From: Gordius sp. MW1
Lineage: Eukaryota; Nematomorpha; Gordioida; Gordea; Gordiidae
Reading direction: 5' to 3'
Length of the DNA: 64,000 bases
NCBI GenBank assembly: GCA_964036665.1
Contig: OZ038528.1
Location: 25,097,245 to 25,161,244 of the forward strand
Positions 35,333 through 46,879 of this stretch are shown piece after piece (position 1 is the first letter of the stretch; each line of letters opens with the position of its first letter). The notes under the pieces are model-generated. The model saw only the letters and a list, made by a program, of their open reading frames with translations, did no database searches and was not told the origin of the DNA. Position numbers and translations under genes: made by a program.

Positions 35333-37213
35333 ATATCATGATCGTTCTATGTTCGAAAGCAAAACGGCTGAAGGCGATATTTATATTATGAAAACAAAGA
35401 AGTATATTGAATCTAATTGTAAATGTTGAAACGGGTGTTCCAATTTACTTTAGAAAATATGCTGTATGCTCGTCTGGGTTAAAAGAGAGCGTTAAAATAT
35501 ACTGAAACTCAGTGCATTGTTTACCTTCTGAGGTTGTAGAGGTTTGATTAGGTGCAAGCATTGGTGATCGTGATGCTACGTTTGGTGGTTAAAGATAGTG
35601 TCGTGGTTTTAGTTGGTTGTATCTTAATTTCGCGTTGCTTAAAGCTTTGCTGGTGAAAGGTGTGAAGTTAGGCCTGCTTGTGTGGTCTAGGGTACATTGT
35701 TGGAGAGGGAAATTTAATCAGTGGTCAGGTCGTGCTAAACGAAAAGTGATCAAAGCCCCTAGCTGGATATGGTTTAAAAGTCAACAAACAAAAAACGGTA
35801 TAAATGCACATGAAGGTTACATGGACCCCATCGCTAGGTGACTGTTTAAAATACCCAAAAGTAGACAGGTGTACATACCACGGTTCAATGCTATATTAAG
35901 AGGGAGGTTGCCAGAAAGAAGTTAATGCAGGGGTCCAAAAACCAGTTTGTAGTGACAAAAATAGTGAGCTATGTTCGCTGAAGCATCATATTAATGTTTA
36001 TAAGTTAAATTATTATAAAAAAGTAGATATGTCGTTTTTTTGGTGATGGAAAGCCGGTGATGACAACCCTTTTATAATTAAATCAGTAATTGTTTTCACG
36101 CTAATAGACGATATACTGCACGAACCAAATATTTTTGATTGAGTTGGCATTAAAGAATAGAGTACTAATTATACCCCCTGAGATTACTAGAATTATAACG
36201 GAGAGGGATAAAGGCATGCAAGGATATGCTCGTCTGTAGTAATGTGGTTATGCAAAGAAATGATCTAGATGAATTCCCATTTGTTAAGACAATTTTGAAA
36301 ACAATTCACTTAGTTCCAGGGATCATAACAAAATGTAGTGTCCGAAAGGAAGTGGGAGGGATCAAGTATAAAATAATGAATTTAACTTATGGATGCCCAG
36401 TTAAGTAATATATTTAATTAAATAATATAAAAATGTAAGGAGCTAGTTAATTGTTGTAAAAAGTAGCTATGTAAAACGATGGTGATCAAGATTAATAAAT
36501 AGGGTTAAATAAAATTTATTTAGCGTACTTAGTATGTAGGAATGCGAAAAATAATATAGAAGTAATCTAAATTTTTCTAGAACAATGACAAAGGCTACAA
36601 ATGGTATTTTAATTCCGAATTAAAAGCACCCTACTCAGGGTTCAGATTTGTTACCAACCTAGCCTTGATAGAATATTTAACAATAGCCATATTAAGACAG
36701 AAACTTATATGGAGAAGAATGTCATCCCATTGCCAGTGTATATTGGCGTAGCTATGAGGACGAAATGGACATGTCTCCCCTCTCCAAAAAAATTAAAATT
36801 GATTTAATATATATAAAAGTGTGGTTACAATTTCTAAGAATCAATATTCAGCCCCTCCCTGATTTTATTTATAATTATATTAGTCAAAATCACGTTAGAA
36901 AAATTCGGGGGTCGGCTCACCAACAGTATTTTCCTTAGTCGCTTTTATATCTTCCTCCCTATCTTTTAAACCCTCCATCAGCAGTCCCACACTCCCTTAA
37001 CCCCTGTATCAATCAACTTTCTTTATGTTATGAGAATGTCAACTTAGGGATTTATATACCACAATCCTATGCCCGTAAGGGGATGCAAGTTTGATGCCAC
37101 GGTCCATCCAAATTAGCAGTGCAATCTTAGGTCATTGAACTTTGACTAATCCGGTCTTGATTTGCTTGAAGCTTCCTTATCAAGTTTTCTGACTTTAGAG
37201 AACCTAATATTAT
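35333..37213. other. No intact gene; possible LINE scraps
   Basis: At about 35866-35945 the sequence TCAATGCTATATTAAGAGGG AGGTTGCC...GAAAGAAGTTAATGCA resembles 58940-58990 in the LINE reverse transcriptase tail, so part of this stretch is LINE debris. The rest is unassigned. Confidence 0.45.
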
Positions 37214-37221
37214 CCTTTAGT

Positions 37222-37976
37222 TAGAGCTGTTAAGTAACTAGTTACATGTAACTAGTTCCTGGAACTAGTTTCTTTTTCTAGAAAAGTAACTTAAATCAAA
37301 TCTTTTAATTCTGGGAAACAACTGTTACATTAAGTCAATAACTATTTAACTAAAGTTACAGTTACCTTTTATCATTAATTAAATTATATAATATAGTTAC
37401 ACGTATAATTTATGTTCATAGCTTTAAATTTAAATTTCCCTAAAGGATTAAATTCAAATTCATATTCGAATAGATAAACTAAAAAATTACAATTATCATA
37501 ATATATTATTTTCGTTCAAAGTCGGAAAGGATCCAAGAATGCATTTACACTTTTATCATTTTAATAATAATGATGGATTTTTAAAAATATATGATAATTT
37601 TCTTTAATTGAAAAAGCTTTTTTATTAAATTAAATGTAGCCCTACCATCCAGCGCCTCCGTCGAGAGCCTATTTAGTCTTGAATGTTTAGTGAAAAGCGG
37701 AACGTCAATATAGAATACAACTTTTTATTGAAATCAAATAACCACATAGTATTTCTGTGATTTTTATCCTAATATGTGCATAAATTATATTTTAAAAAAT
37801 TGTTTTTTTTTAAATTTACCCGAGTAATTTTTAATGTAACTAGTTCAATCAGGTAAGTAACTGGAACTGTATTCAGTTACTTTAGGAAAACTGTAACTGT
37901 AATTAATTACATTTTTTTATGAAAGTGACTGTAACTTAATTAAATAATGTGGAAAGGTATTCGTTTAATAGCTCTA
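37222..37976. mobile_element. hAT element remnant with TAGAGCTGTTAA ends
   Basis: 755 bp. Ends TAGAGCTGTTAA and TTAATAGCTCTA are 12-bp inverted repeats with one mismatch. Flanks CCTTTAGT (37214-37221) and CCTTTAAT (37977-37984) are an 8-bp duplication with one mismatch. Inside, 37638-37710 (+) reads ALPSSASVESLFSLECLVKS, a decayed hAT dimerisation motif, so this is a deleted autonomous element. Subterminal AGTAACTAGTTAC-type repeats lie near both ends. Confidence 0.88.
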
Positions 37977-38159
37977 CCTTTAATTTAGCCCTTCGCTTGG
38001 TTTGTCAATACGTCACTGTACCTCTGCCTACTTTAAAATTCCCTTGTAAATGAGGAAACATATCACACTCTGCATTGAAAATTCATTAATGCAGGTATAG
38101 TAGGCAACAAAAGACAAATACATTGTTATAAGCTGTCCTAAAACGTGCAAAGGGTTTCT

Positions 38160-38306
38160 TCATCCTTAAACCGTCAGATCGCTCTCTTAAAAGGCGAATG
38201 AGTACTGACGGTTTGTTCGTCACAACTAACAATTGTTGTTAAAATTGAACGACACCTGTATTGATCTTTTTGCACCCGCTAACGTAGTCACGATCCGCTA
38301 AGATGG
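38160..38306. repeat. Dispersed repeat, copy B (inverted relative to 23462)
   Basis: Reverse complement of the repeat at 23462-23616. CATCCTTAAACCGTCAGATC and GATCCGCTAAGATGGC are its edges. Confidence 0.65.
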
Positions 38307-38627
38307 CAAAACATCGTAAATGCTTAAAATATTTAGCCTTATTAAAATCCTCTATATTACTCCCATAGTTTTATCATGCTAAAGACGTTCGAAAAATGTG
38401 CCTTATCTTTTGTTAAAGAAATTACAATGCTCACCTCCCTTAAAAATTTTTAATAGTGTTTTACTCAGACAATCAATATTTTTGTTCCCCAATCAATTCA
38501 ATAGCTGTTTTTTAAGAATACTAAGGAGCTGGCTATGGTCATTGATTATTTTACTTATAATTATTTTTGTTTTTGTTTTTTTTCTTTTTTAAATATATAC
38601 AATTTTTTTACCATATAGCATTTAAGC

Positions 38628-38934
38628 CATAGACCAATAAAACCATAGACTGCCAAACAGCTGATAATTTTTCAGCTAATATAGCAAACGCCATTTTGTG
38701 GGAAATTGTAACCAAACAATAAAATTCTGCATAATTTTTTGTTCTAACTTACTTATTTTTTATTAATTTATAAACTAAGCTATTAGTCTTATTTATTTTC
38801 TTCGATATTTTATCATGAAGAAGTATAAATATACCTGTTGTGTTTTTCCTACAATATGGCAGCTATATTGGTGTATGAATGATTTTAATAATAAAAATCA
38901 GCTGTTCGGCAGTCTATGGTTTTATTAGTCTACG
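38628..38934. mobile_element. hAT-type MITE just upstream of VPS28
   Basis: 307 bp. Left end CATAGACCAATAAAACCATA and its inverted counterpart at the right (TATGGTTTTATTAGTCTACG) differ at two positions; the match continues inward through GACTGCC and CAGCTGAT. A perfect 8-bp duplication ATTTAAGC lies at 38620-38627 and 38935-38942. The right end is 31 bases before the VPS28 start codon. Confidence 0.92.
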
Positions 38935-38965
38935 ATTTAAGCAATAAAAATTAACCTGTACCATT

Positions 38966-40068
38966 ATGCATTCGACTGAATTAAATTTACATATGCTAGA
39001 AAGTCAAAATCCTGATTTATATAGGGTAAGTTTCATAAAAATAAATATATATTGCATTTAATAAAGGAGGTGAAATTATTTTATACAGCCAGAGAAAGAG
39101 AAAGGTTTTTTATGATAAGCTAAATTTTGAAATTGTCATAGAGTTGATAATGAAGCGGAGCTTTTTTCTGTTATAAACACTCTACAACAACTTGAAAAGG
39201 CATATATTAAAGATGCAATATTACCAAAAGAGTAAGATATTTTATTAAAATTTTATTTTTTTTGTGTATTATTTTTTAATTAAGCACATAATAAATCTTA
39301 TTTTAGATATACTGCAGCCTGTTCAAAATTATTAGTACAGTATAAAGCATCTTTTAAGTTAGTTCAAGGTGCTGAATTTCCAACAGTAGAAGATTTTTTG
39401 AAAAAATATAAAGTAAACATTAGTTATAATCCAACTAACCTAATTAGTGTTCTTTTCCAGCTGCAATGGAAAGAATTAAAGAAGATCGCCCTATAACTAT
39501 AAGAGATGACAAAGGAAATACAAGCAAATGTATAGCTGATATTGTTTCAGTTAGTATATTCTTATTTTATCAAATTTGGGAATTTTGTAAAAATTGGCAA
39601 TTAATTGTTTGGCCCAAATCAATTTATTAATCAATAACATTTATGATGCCACTTAATTAAACATATAAGTTTAATCATGCTATTATGTTATTATCTTGTC
39701 TTACCTTTATATACTTTTACCTTAATAGTTATTTATCACAATCATGGATAAGCTGCGATTAGAAATACGTGCAATGGATGAAATACAACCTGACTTAAAG
39801 GAATTGCTAGAAACTATGAATAGACTCAGTATAATACCAAGTGACTATGAGGGCAAGGCAAAAGTTCAACTATGGTAGAGTTTTTTATTTAATATTCTAT
39901 TTAAAAAATTAATTTTGAAACTTAACTTTTTGTAAATTTTATTAAAGGTTACAAAAATTGAATTCTATGCAAGTTTCTGAAGAATTAAACAATGAACAAG
40001 TTCGTCAAATGTTATTTGACCTAGACTCTGCCTACAATGGATTTATAAGGATGTTACACAGCCTTTAA
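38966..40068 (+). CDS. VPS28: VPS28, ESCRT-I subunit (7 exons)
   Basis: Subunit of ESCRT-I, which sorts ubiquitinated cargo at endosomes; its C-terminal domain contacts ESCRT-II. Exons: 38966-39025, 39067-39104, 39142-39231, 39307-39412, 39461-39549, 39729-39874, 39948-40068. Conserved blocks in order: [84 protein letters not shown] and [16 protein letters not shown]. The length, about 215 residues, is normal. Introns 2 (37 bases), 1 (41) and 4 (48) are tiny. Junctions agree except exon 4/5: exon 4 ends in phase 0 and exon 5 needs phase 1, and about four residues usual before AMERIKED are absent. A missing 10-base piece would explain both. The start is the first ATG, 31 bases after a MITE. 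AATAAA follows at 40073. Confidence 0.93.
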
Positions 40069-41668
40069 TTATAATAAATCTTATTTTTACCCATATTATT
40101 ATATTTAATTTATTTATATTTTGTTAAATTATTTATCAATATACAAAAAATGTATAATTTTTTGAACTTAAATTTTTTATGTATTAACAACTTAAAGTAA
40201 AGTTAACAAAATTAAATATTTTTAAAATTATGGGAATTTACACAGCGCCTTGTGCAATTAAAAAAGCCCTCTTTAAAAAAATAAAATATGCAATAAATTT
40301 AAATACAAGTAGTTACACAATTATACTAATTAATATAGTGTTTAAAGTAAGCCTATTTTAATTTTTATTCAATTTATGAACTCGCCTTTGGTTGTCCGTC
40401 CGTCCTGTCCAACTTGTAATTTTTCAATAATTGCCGTGGAAACATATACGGGTTTTTAATGGCTTTAGACTTATGCTTCAGTAAAAGACTTTTATTTCGC
40501 TTTCGCAAATACATTTGCTAATGACCACTGGTTGCCTTTAATTTTTGGACCTCACCCAAGCCCAAATTCCATTATTGGTTTTGTGCCCGAAAAATTACCT
40601 TTATTTTTTTGAATTTTGGACAACTTGTCTTCTAGGTTGTTGCTATATATCGGATATTTTCTCATGTTATCATAATTTAAATGTATTGGTATTAGCTATG
40701 CAATTTATGGGCTCGCTTTTGGTTGTCCGTCCTGTCGTGTCCTGTCCTTATATATTTATATACTTTAAATTATAAATTTAAAACAATTAATTAGCTTTTA
40801 CTTTAAAACATAGTAAACTTTTTTAAATTGATGTTTGGTTTGTTTTTTAAATTAAAATACCTTTTTTTTCGGAGATAATTTTATCATTTTCGAATGTATT
40901 TGTAGCGTGTCAGCGGATCGAGACCAAAGCATTAGTGCCTTAGTTAGATTATAGTATGAAAACTAAGAGTTGCCAAGCAATATAATCAAAAATTTTAAAT
41001 CCATTATATAAGAAATTTTATTAATAAAACTAACTTTCATTTGCCGAGCATTGTAAGGTGGTTGCCAAGGCAATCAAAATAAATTTTACACATAACAAAA
41101 ATGTTTGGAAATTATTATTCACTTGCCATTAACGTTATACTAATAATTTAAATCGGCTTTCAATTTTTAGTTATAATATAAAAATTATTTGTTATATATA
41201 TGATATGTTTTTTTAAAGTGAAATTTTAAAATAAATTTATTAAAACCATTTAGGTAAATAAAATTTAAAAGTGTGGTACCTTGATCTATAATCGGTTAAA
41301 ATAATAGTTCAAAGCCAGATAGCATTAGAATTTATATGACAATGGACCTAATCAAAACAATGGTGCGAAAAAAAATGATTTTAAACTCATAAATTTAACG
41401 CAGCTCTTCTAAATTACACCATTTTTGATGCAATTCAGTATTTTAAGATTTGTTTTATACATACAGATACGTGTCAATGAAATACGACTCTTTAATATCT
41501 TAATACCAAAAAGTTATATCATTTAGGCCAATAGTTTTATATACAAATTTATACCAGCTTTCTACCATATATACCTTAAACTTTTTAAAATTTTAATGCA
41601 TGATTTACAAAAATCATTCTAGATTTAGAATGCAACTTTTTTTGAGAATTTGTCTTGTTCTATAGTAA
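40069..41668. other. No gene seen; short GGGCTCG fragments
   Basis: AT-rich. Two ATTTATG(G/A)(G/A)CTCG fragments with GTCCGTCCTGTCC tails occur at about 40373-40425 and 40695-40750, related to the long elements at 25935 and 60150. Confidence 0.5.
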
Positions 41669-42615
41669 ATGATGTCTTTAATACCATTCTTGTTATTACT
41701 GGCATTTTTGATTTTTATCCAAGCTCATAGCACGCCTGCTTAAGGTTTATCAGTGTATTTTATATATAAATAAATGTCTATATATTTATCTAAATTTATT
41801 TCTATTTCAATTTATATAGCGCATTTAGTCGCTGTTACTTATAATAACAGATACACTTAATAAATCTTACAGTTAAATTGCATATTAATTAAAATTTCTT
41901 GGCTTATATGATACAAATGATGATAATTCTTCACTTTTTTACGCCGCATCGCCTAGCCCAAAAACTTGGAAGACAATAGTTTGTATTTATATATAAATAA
42001 AAGCAAATTAATTTTGCACTTATGAACCCCTTTTTAGAGTCAATGTCTGACAGGGGCGTAGCCAAGAAGGCAGAAAGCGGGAATTTTCTACCCCCTTGAC
42101 CAAATTTGAAATTTTTTTTGAAGATGCATGTCCTTTTGTAATATATAAAATCGATAATAAATGCTCTGATTAATGAAGAGGAGAGATTTTTCCAAACTTG
42201 TTATATAGCGCCTTGAAGTTTCGCATATATTGTAGGCGAAGTTTACTTTTGTTACATTATAAATAAAAATGTCGAAAAAATGTTTTAATTTTCGTCCCCC
42301 TTGAGAAAATCCTGACTACTCGCCTGATGTCTGAATTTTAGTAAAACTGATAAGCATTTACATCGGCGGATCTATCTATTTTACCAACATTATGTATTGA
42401 AAAAAAATTATAACTATAAACTTAACATCTTTTCTTATTTTAAAGGTGTTTGCCGATTAAAACCCGATCCTGGACCTTGCAAAGCCTTATTCGAAAGCTT
42501 CTACTATGATATAGCATCAAGGGATTGCAAATCATTTTACTATGGCGGTTGTCGAGGCAATGGAAATAGATTTGAGTCTATGTGTGAGTGTATGCAAATA
42601 TGTGGGGGATCATAA
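41669..42615 (+). CDS. Secreted single-Kunitz (BPTI-type) peptide, two exons
   Basis: Probable secreted serine protease inhibitor. Exon 2 (42446-42615) encodes one Kunitz domain: VCRLKPDPGPCKALF, FYYD, a central CKSFYYGGC and terminal ICGGS, with Lys after the second Cys as in trypsin-directed members. It has a seventh cysteine, in MCEC, beyond the usual six. Exon 1, from 41669, encodes MMSLIPFLLLLAFLIF then IQAHS, a clear signal peptide. The canonical GT donor at 41745 gives the right phase but leaves an in-frame TAA at 41741. A GC donor ending the exon at 41729 also gives the right phase and avoids the stop. The joining is therefore inferred; the Kunitz exon itself is solid. A hAT element (42051-42326) lies in the intron. 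Confidence 0.75.
42051..42326. mobile_element. hAT-type MITE with CAGGGGCGTAGCC end (Kunitz intron)
   Basis: 276 bp starting CAGGGGCGTAGCCAAG and ending CCTGACTACTCGCCTG, imperfect inverted ends. Perfect 8-bp duplication ATGTCTGA at 42043-42050 and 42327-42334. This copy shows that the GGGCGTAGCC family uses 8-bp duplications. Confidence 0.9.
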
Positions 42616-43111
42616 AAAATTCTTAACCATACTTAAGCAAATCTAGTGAATCTTTAAGTCAGCTTCATATTTCCTGATGTTAAATAAATTAATCATAGGT
42701 ATTTGAAAATTTTATTTTTATACACAATGGATATTGCTTCTTTGCGTATGTTCACCATTTAACACACTGCCATTTCAAAAACTATTTAAATGATGCTTAA
42801 AATATACTGCATTTAAATGTGGGAGCAGTCTGACCTAAAGTCCCCTTGGCAGTGTGATCAATATTATTTATCATATTTTTTAAAACAACGCTATTAACGC
42901 GATAATGTTTTCATTATATGTCTAGTTGCGCTTGTGTACGGTTAGTTGACAGAGGTTGTAATATGTGATAGCTATCAAAATACCAAGCGCTTTAATTGTA
43001 CCTCAAATCATAATATCACACTAAGGCTTATTTTAACTTACTTATACTTAAATTAAATAAGAAACAAATTTATAATTTACACATTTAATTATATAATTGA
43101 AAAGCCCTAGT

Positions 43112-43520
43112 GTTTTGATCTCGTCTCGGTCTCGAAAGAAAAATCTCGTCTCGGGAGCGATTCGGCCTAGAAAAATCTCGCCTCAGCGAGAATTCTCGTC
43201 TCGTCTCTGCTTTTAAAATATTATATCAAATATATTTTTTTTCTGGCACTTATACATTATTATAAATATAAATTGGTCATAATATAAACTATTTTTTATC
43301 TCAAACCCTCAAGCTAGATGAGTAATTTTAGGTAGGAAGCATTAATATAGGTGTTTTATACTACTTATCTCGAAGGTATTGCTAATTAATAACTTTTATT
43401 TCCTGGCTAAGGCTCAATAAAAGGGTAAAGTATTATAATATCATCAAATTTTAACATAATGAATTTATTGATATATATAATAACGTTAAAATAATGACGA
43501 AAATGCGAGAAACTTTTAAA
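43112..43520 (+). repeat. CTCGTCTCG repeat, about 400-bp form, copy 2
   Basis: Second copy of the element at 17630-18030: TTTTGATCTCGTCTCGG tract, then the same ordered words ending TTTTAACATAATGAAT. Confidence 0.75.
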
Positions 43521-43862
43521 AATAAAAACAATATTTATAACATGTAATTATCTAAACTTTGCAAATACAATAAAATAGGCATTATTGTTGAAAGAACATA
43601 AAAGTTTTGAGATCTTACGTTAAATGCGCATCTATAATTTAATTAAAGCTGTTAAATATAAAATTTAAACAATTCTATTATAATGTGACATCCCATTATA
43701 CATAACAAATTATTATTAACTTAATCCATTTATTATTAATTTTCGCATAAAATAATTACGTACTAATAAAGCTTATGTTCATATATTTTAATTTAGTGAT
43801 AAATTGCAGCATTTTGTAAATAATTCAGTGAATTTGAATGCATCTGCCAAGCCTACATTAAT

Positions 43863-44778
43863 TTGCCCCCCCTTCTTTTTTCACGCCCCTTATTTTTAAC
43901 TCTCTTTCTCGGCCGGGGGGGGGGGGGGGTAATTGGCCCCCGCCCCTTATTATTTTACCCTCTATCTTACCAGGAGGGGGTGATTTGCACCCCCCCCCCC
44001 TTTTTTTACCCCCTCTTATTTTTTTACCCTCTTTCTCACCAGGGGGAGGGGTACCCCCCCCCCCTTTATTTTTTAACTTCTTTCTTACGAGGGGGGAGGG
44101 AGGTGATTTGCCCCACCCCCTTGTTTTTTACGTTCTTTCTTACCATAGGGAAGGGGGGTGATTTGCCCCCCCCCCCTTTTTATCCCCCCCCCCCCCTTAT
44201 TTTTTTACCCTTGTTCTTACCAGGGGGATGGGGGTAGTTTGCTCCCCCCTTATTCCCCCCCCCCCTCCACCTTATTTTATACTCTCTTTCTCACCCGGGA
44301 GGGGGGGAGGGGCCCAAATCACCCTACCACCCGGGTGAGAAAAAGGTAAAAAATAGGGGGGGGGGGGCAAATCACTTCCGGGGGGGGGGGGTAAATCACC
44401 CCCCTCCCCCTGGTAGAGGGTAAAATAATAAGGGGGGGGGCAAATTACCCCCTTCCCCCCTCTGGTGAGAAAGAGGGTAAAAAATAAGGGGCGTGACAAA
44501 AGGGGGGGAGGCAGATAACCCACCTCCCCCTGGTAAGAAAGAAGGTAAATAATAAGGTCCCCCTTCCTCCCTTCTGGTTAGAAAGAGGGTAAAAAATAAG
44601 GGGGGACGATTCACCCCCTTCCTCCCCCCTGGTGAGAAAAGGGTAAAAAATAGGGGGGGGGCACCCTCCCGGGTGAGAAAGAGGGTAAAAAATAAGGAGG
44701 GGGGGCAATTTACCCCCCCCCCCCCTCCCCCCTGGTAAAAAAGAGGGGTAAACAATAAGGGGGGGGGCAAAGTTCTTA
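43863..44778. repeat. Giant inverted repeat of G/C-homopolymer units
   Basis: The left arm (43863 to about 44310) repeats a unit of about 55 bases: a C-run, TTATTTTTTACCCTCTTTCT, CACCAGGGGGAGGGG. The right arm (about 44320-44778) repeats its reverse complement: CCCCTCCCCCTGGTGAGAAA, GAGGGTAAAAAATAAGG and a G-run. The centre is marked by CTCACCCGGGAGG and CCACCCGGGTGAG. No coding is implied; the long open frames here are a composition effect. Confidence 0.85.
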
Positions 44779-44827
44779 TATTTATGATATATAATATGAT
44801 CAAAATTGTAATTATAGCAAATAGCAA

Positions 44828-45275
44828 TTAAATCTCATCTTCTCGTTACTGCTCGTGCTATCTGCTTAATGCTAACAGATTTTGCTGCTTCCACTAACCT
44901 CCCGAGCATTTTTACATGCTACTGTTAAAACTTGCACCGAATAGCACGCACAGATTGTGCTAAACTAGCATATTAAACAGCTCAGTGTGCGTGCTCGAGC
45001 AAAGCACATAGTTAGCATTGCTACCACGAGCAGTTTAACAACTCTAGAGGGCAAAGTCCTTAATTTATTTATGATATATAAAATGAGCAAATAATGAAAG
45101 TTATAACTCGTAGCAATTATATCTGTTATGTGCTCGGGTTTCTGCTCGAGTATTTTTATATGCTATCTGCCTAGTGCACCGAACAGCGGGCACTTATTAT
45201 GCTAACGCGCATATTAAACAGCTCAGTGTGCGTGCTCGCGTTTGAAGTTGAAGCAAGTTAGCAATTTAACAACTA
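44828..45275. repeat. Two decayed copies of the TAGAGTTG MITE in a local duplication
   Basis: Words GCATTTTTACATGCTACTGT, CACCGAATAGC, TGTGCTAA, CATATTAAACAGCTCAGTGT and TTTAACAACTCTA recur at 44828-45047 and 45150-45275 and match the intact MITE at 11993-12182. Flanking GGCAAAGT(T/C)CTT...TTATGATATATAA at 44768 and 45052 is duplicated as well. Confidence 0.65.
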
Positions 45276-45284
45276 TATATTTCA

Positions 45285-45665
45285 TATGGTAAAATGTGCA
45301 CCATTAAATCCACCATTTTGAATCTAACTATCTCCCATGTCTTTCTGCATGAACCCCATTGTTAAAACAGAAATAGCAAATACCTTCCTCATTAGCTAAT
45401 AAATAAAAAAAGAATGTTAATAAATGATTGAATAAAATGCAGATGGCACCACGCTGCTTTAACACCACGTCATCACAATATTTTATGAATTTTTTTAATG
45501 ATTTATATTTCAAAATGCCGTTTTTAATGTTTAACTAGTTCATTATTTTTTAAAAACACTTTGACTAATCAAAAGTACTATATTTTATATGTCCTACCCT
45601 ATTTGTGCACATTTCAAAATGGCAGAACACATTTAAAATTGATGGGCAGTCTATCTAGTATGTTA
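45285..45665. mobile_element. MITE of the GACTGCTCA family, decayed
   Basis: Contains GTGCACATTTCAAAATGGCAG and GGGCAGTCTATCTAGT at the right, reverse complements of words in 7992-8434 and 34875-35324. The left end is eroded. Confidence 0.55.
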
Positions 45666-46860
45666 TGTATACAATAGACTCGTCATTAAAAAAGAAGTAA
45701 TGGACGAAAAAAACTAACTACTTGCTTAATAATATTAAAAATTGTTGACTTTAAACTTATTTTGAACAAATTATATAGAAATACATATAAAGTAAGCCAA
45801 CAGCAAATGGCTTCTGGTTTCTATACTTACCAAAACAAAGCTATTAAAAACTTACAAAATTAATAATTGTATAAACAGGTAGGCGGAAATGATTATAGTT
45901 ATCTTAATTTATTTCTGAATTACTTTAATTATACGACTTTAAATTTTTGTCGCGCATTCATATATTATTTAACACAACTAACTTTTTGATGAAATACCCT
46001 TATCTTGTACCTGACTAAAACCAAAAAAGTGTAATAAAAACTAAGGCTTAAGTTGAAGAGGCATTTATTAATGAACAATTTTCAGCCATTTCTTGTATTT
46101 ATTGCCAAATAATAAAAATGGTAGTTTTGTTATTAGCCACCAAGGTGTAAAACCATTTTATATTTATCATATAAATCATTTGAATGTGAGATGTGGATAT
46201 ATGCCAAGTTTTACATGCGAATAAATTATATGGCGAAACTTCTCATTGCCAAATTTGTAAAATACATGTTCACAATCATTACAAATAGTCCCTCAATAAA
46301 TAAATGAGTTTTTTTGGCATCTATTTGCTGTGTATAAGCTATTATTCTTGTATTTTTACAATAAATGTGATATAATACAGAGCTATGGGCATTAATATAT
46401 TGCATTATAAATCATTAAATCAAATATTGTCAAAGATTTTTATAGCGACATTTCTTTTAATAAAAATTGGATGAAACTTCTAGATTAAATTTAAATGACT
46501 TCCACACAAGATATAAAATATAATGTCATTTATTGATCAAATGTACTCAGCCCATTTAACACAGAGTTTTATAACAATGATTACATATTGCTATGGTATT
46601 CATGGGTGTTTATAGTATTCCAAGTAATTTTGTATCTAGTTATATACAAAATGCAATATGTACAATTAAAAAGAATGTTGCATGTGATATGTTTAAATGA
46701 CCAGCATGTAATAATTTTATTTTGCCTACAATTTGGAATTTGATCGTGCCCTAGTAGTTCAAAGGTTATAAAATCGAATGGACTGCTTAATCAGTCAGTG
46801 CAAACTATGGTGAGGTTGTGGGTGCTCATGGGCTGTTAATATAATAAAATAAATAATAGA
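45666..46860. other. No gene seen
   Basis: AT-rich sequence without recognisable coding or repeat structure. Confidence 0.45.
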
Positions 46861-46879
46861 TGATCAAATTTGAAACTTT

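Noticed and set aside
43863..44827. Several long Pro/Leu/Phe-rich open frames on both strands
   Set aside because: They arise from C-runs and G-runs in the inverted repeat; overlapping frames on both strands show the same composition and no start context or domain.
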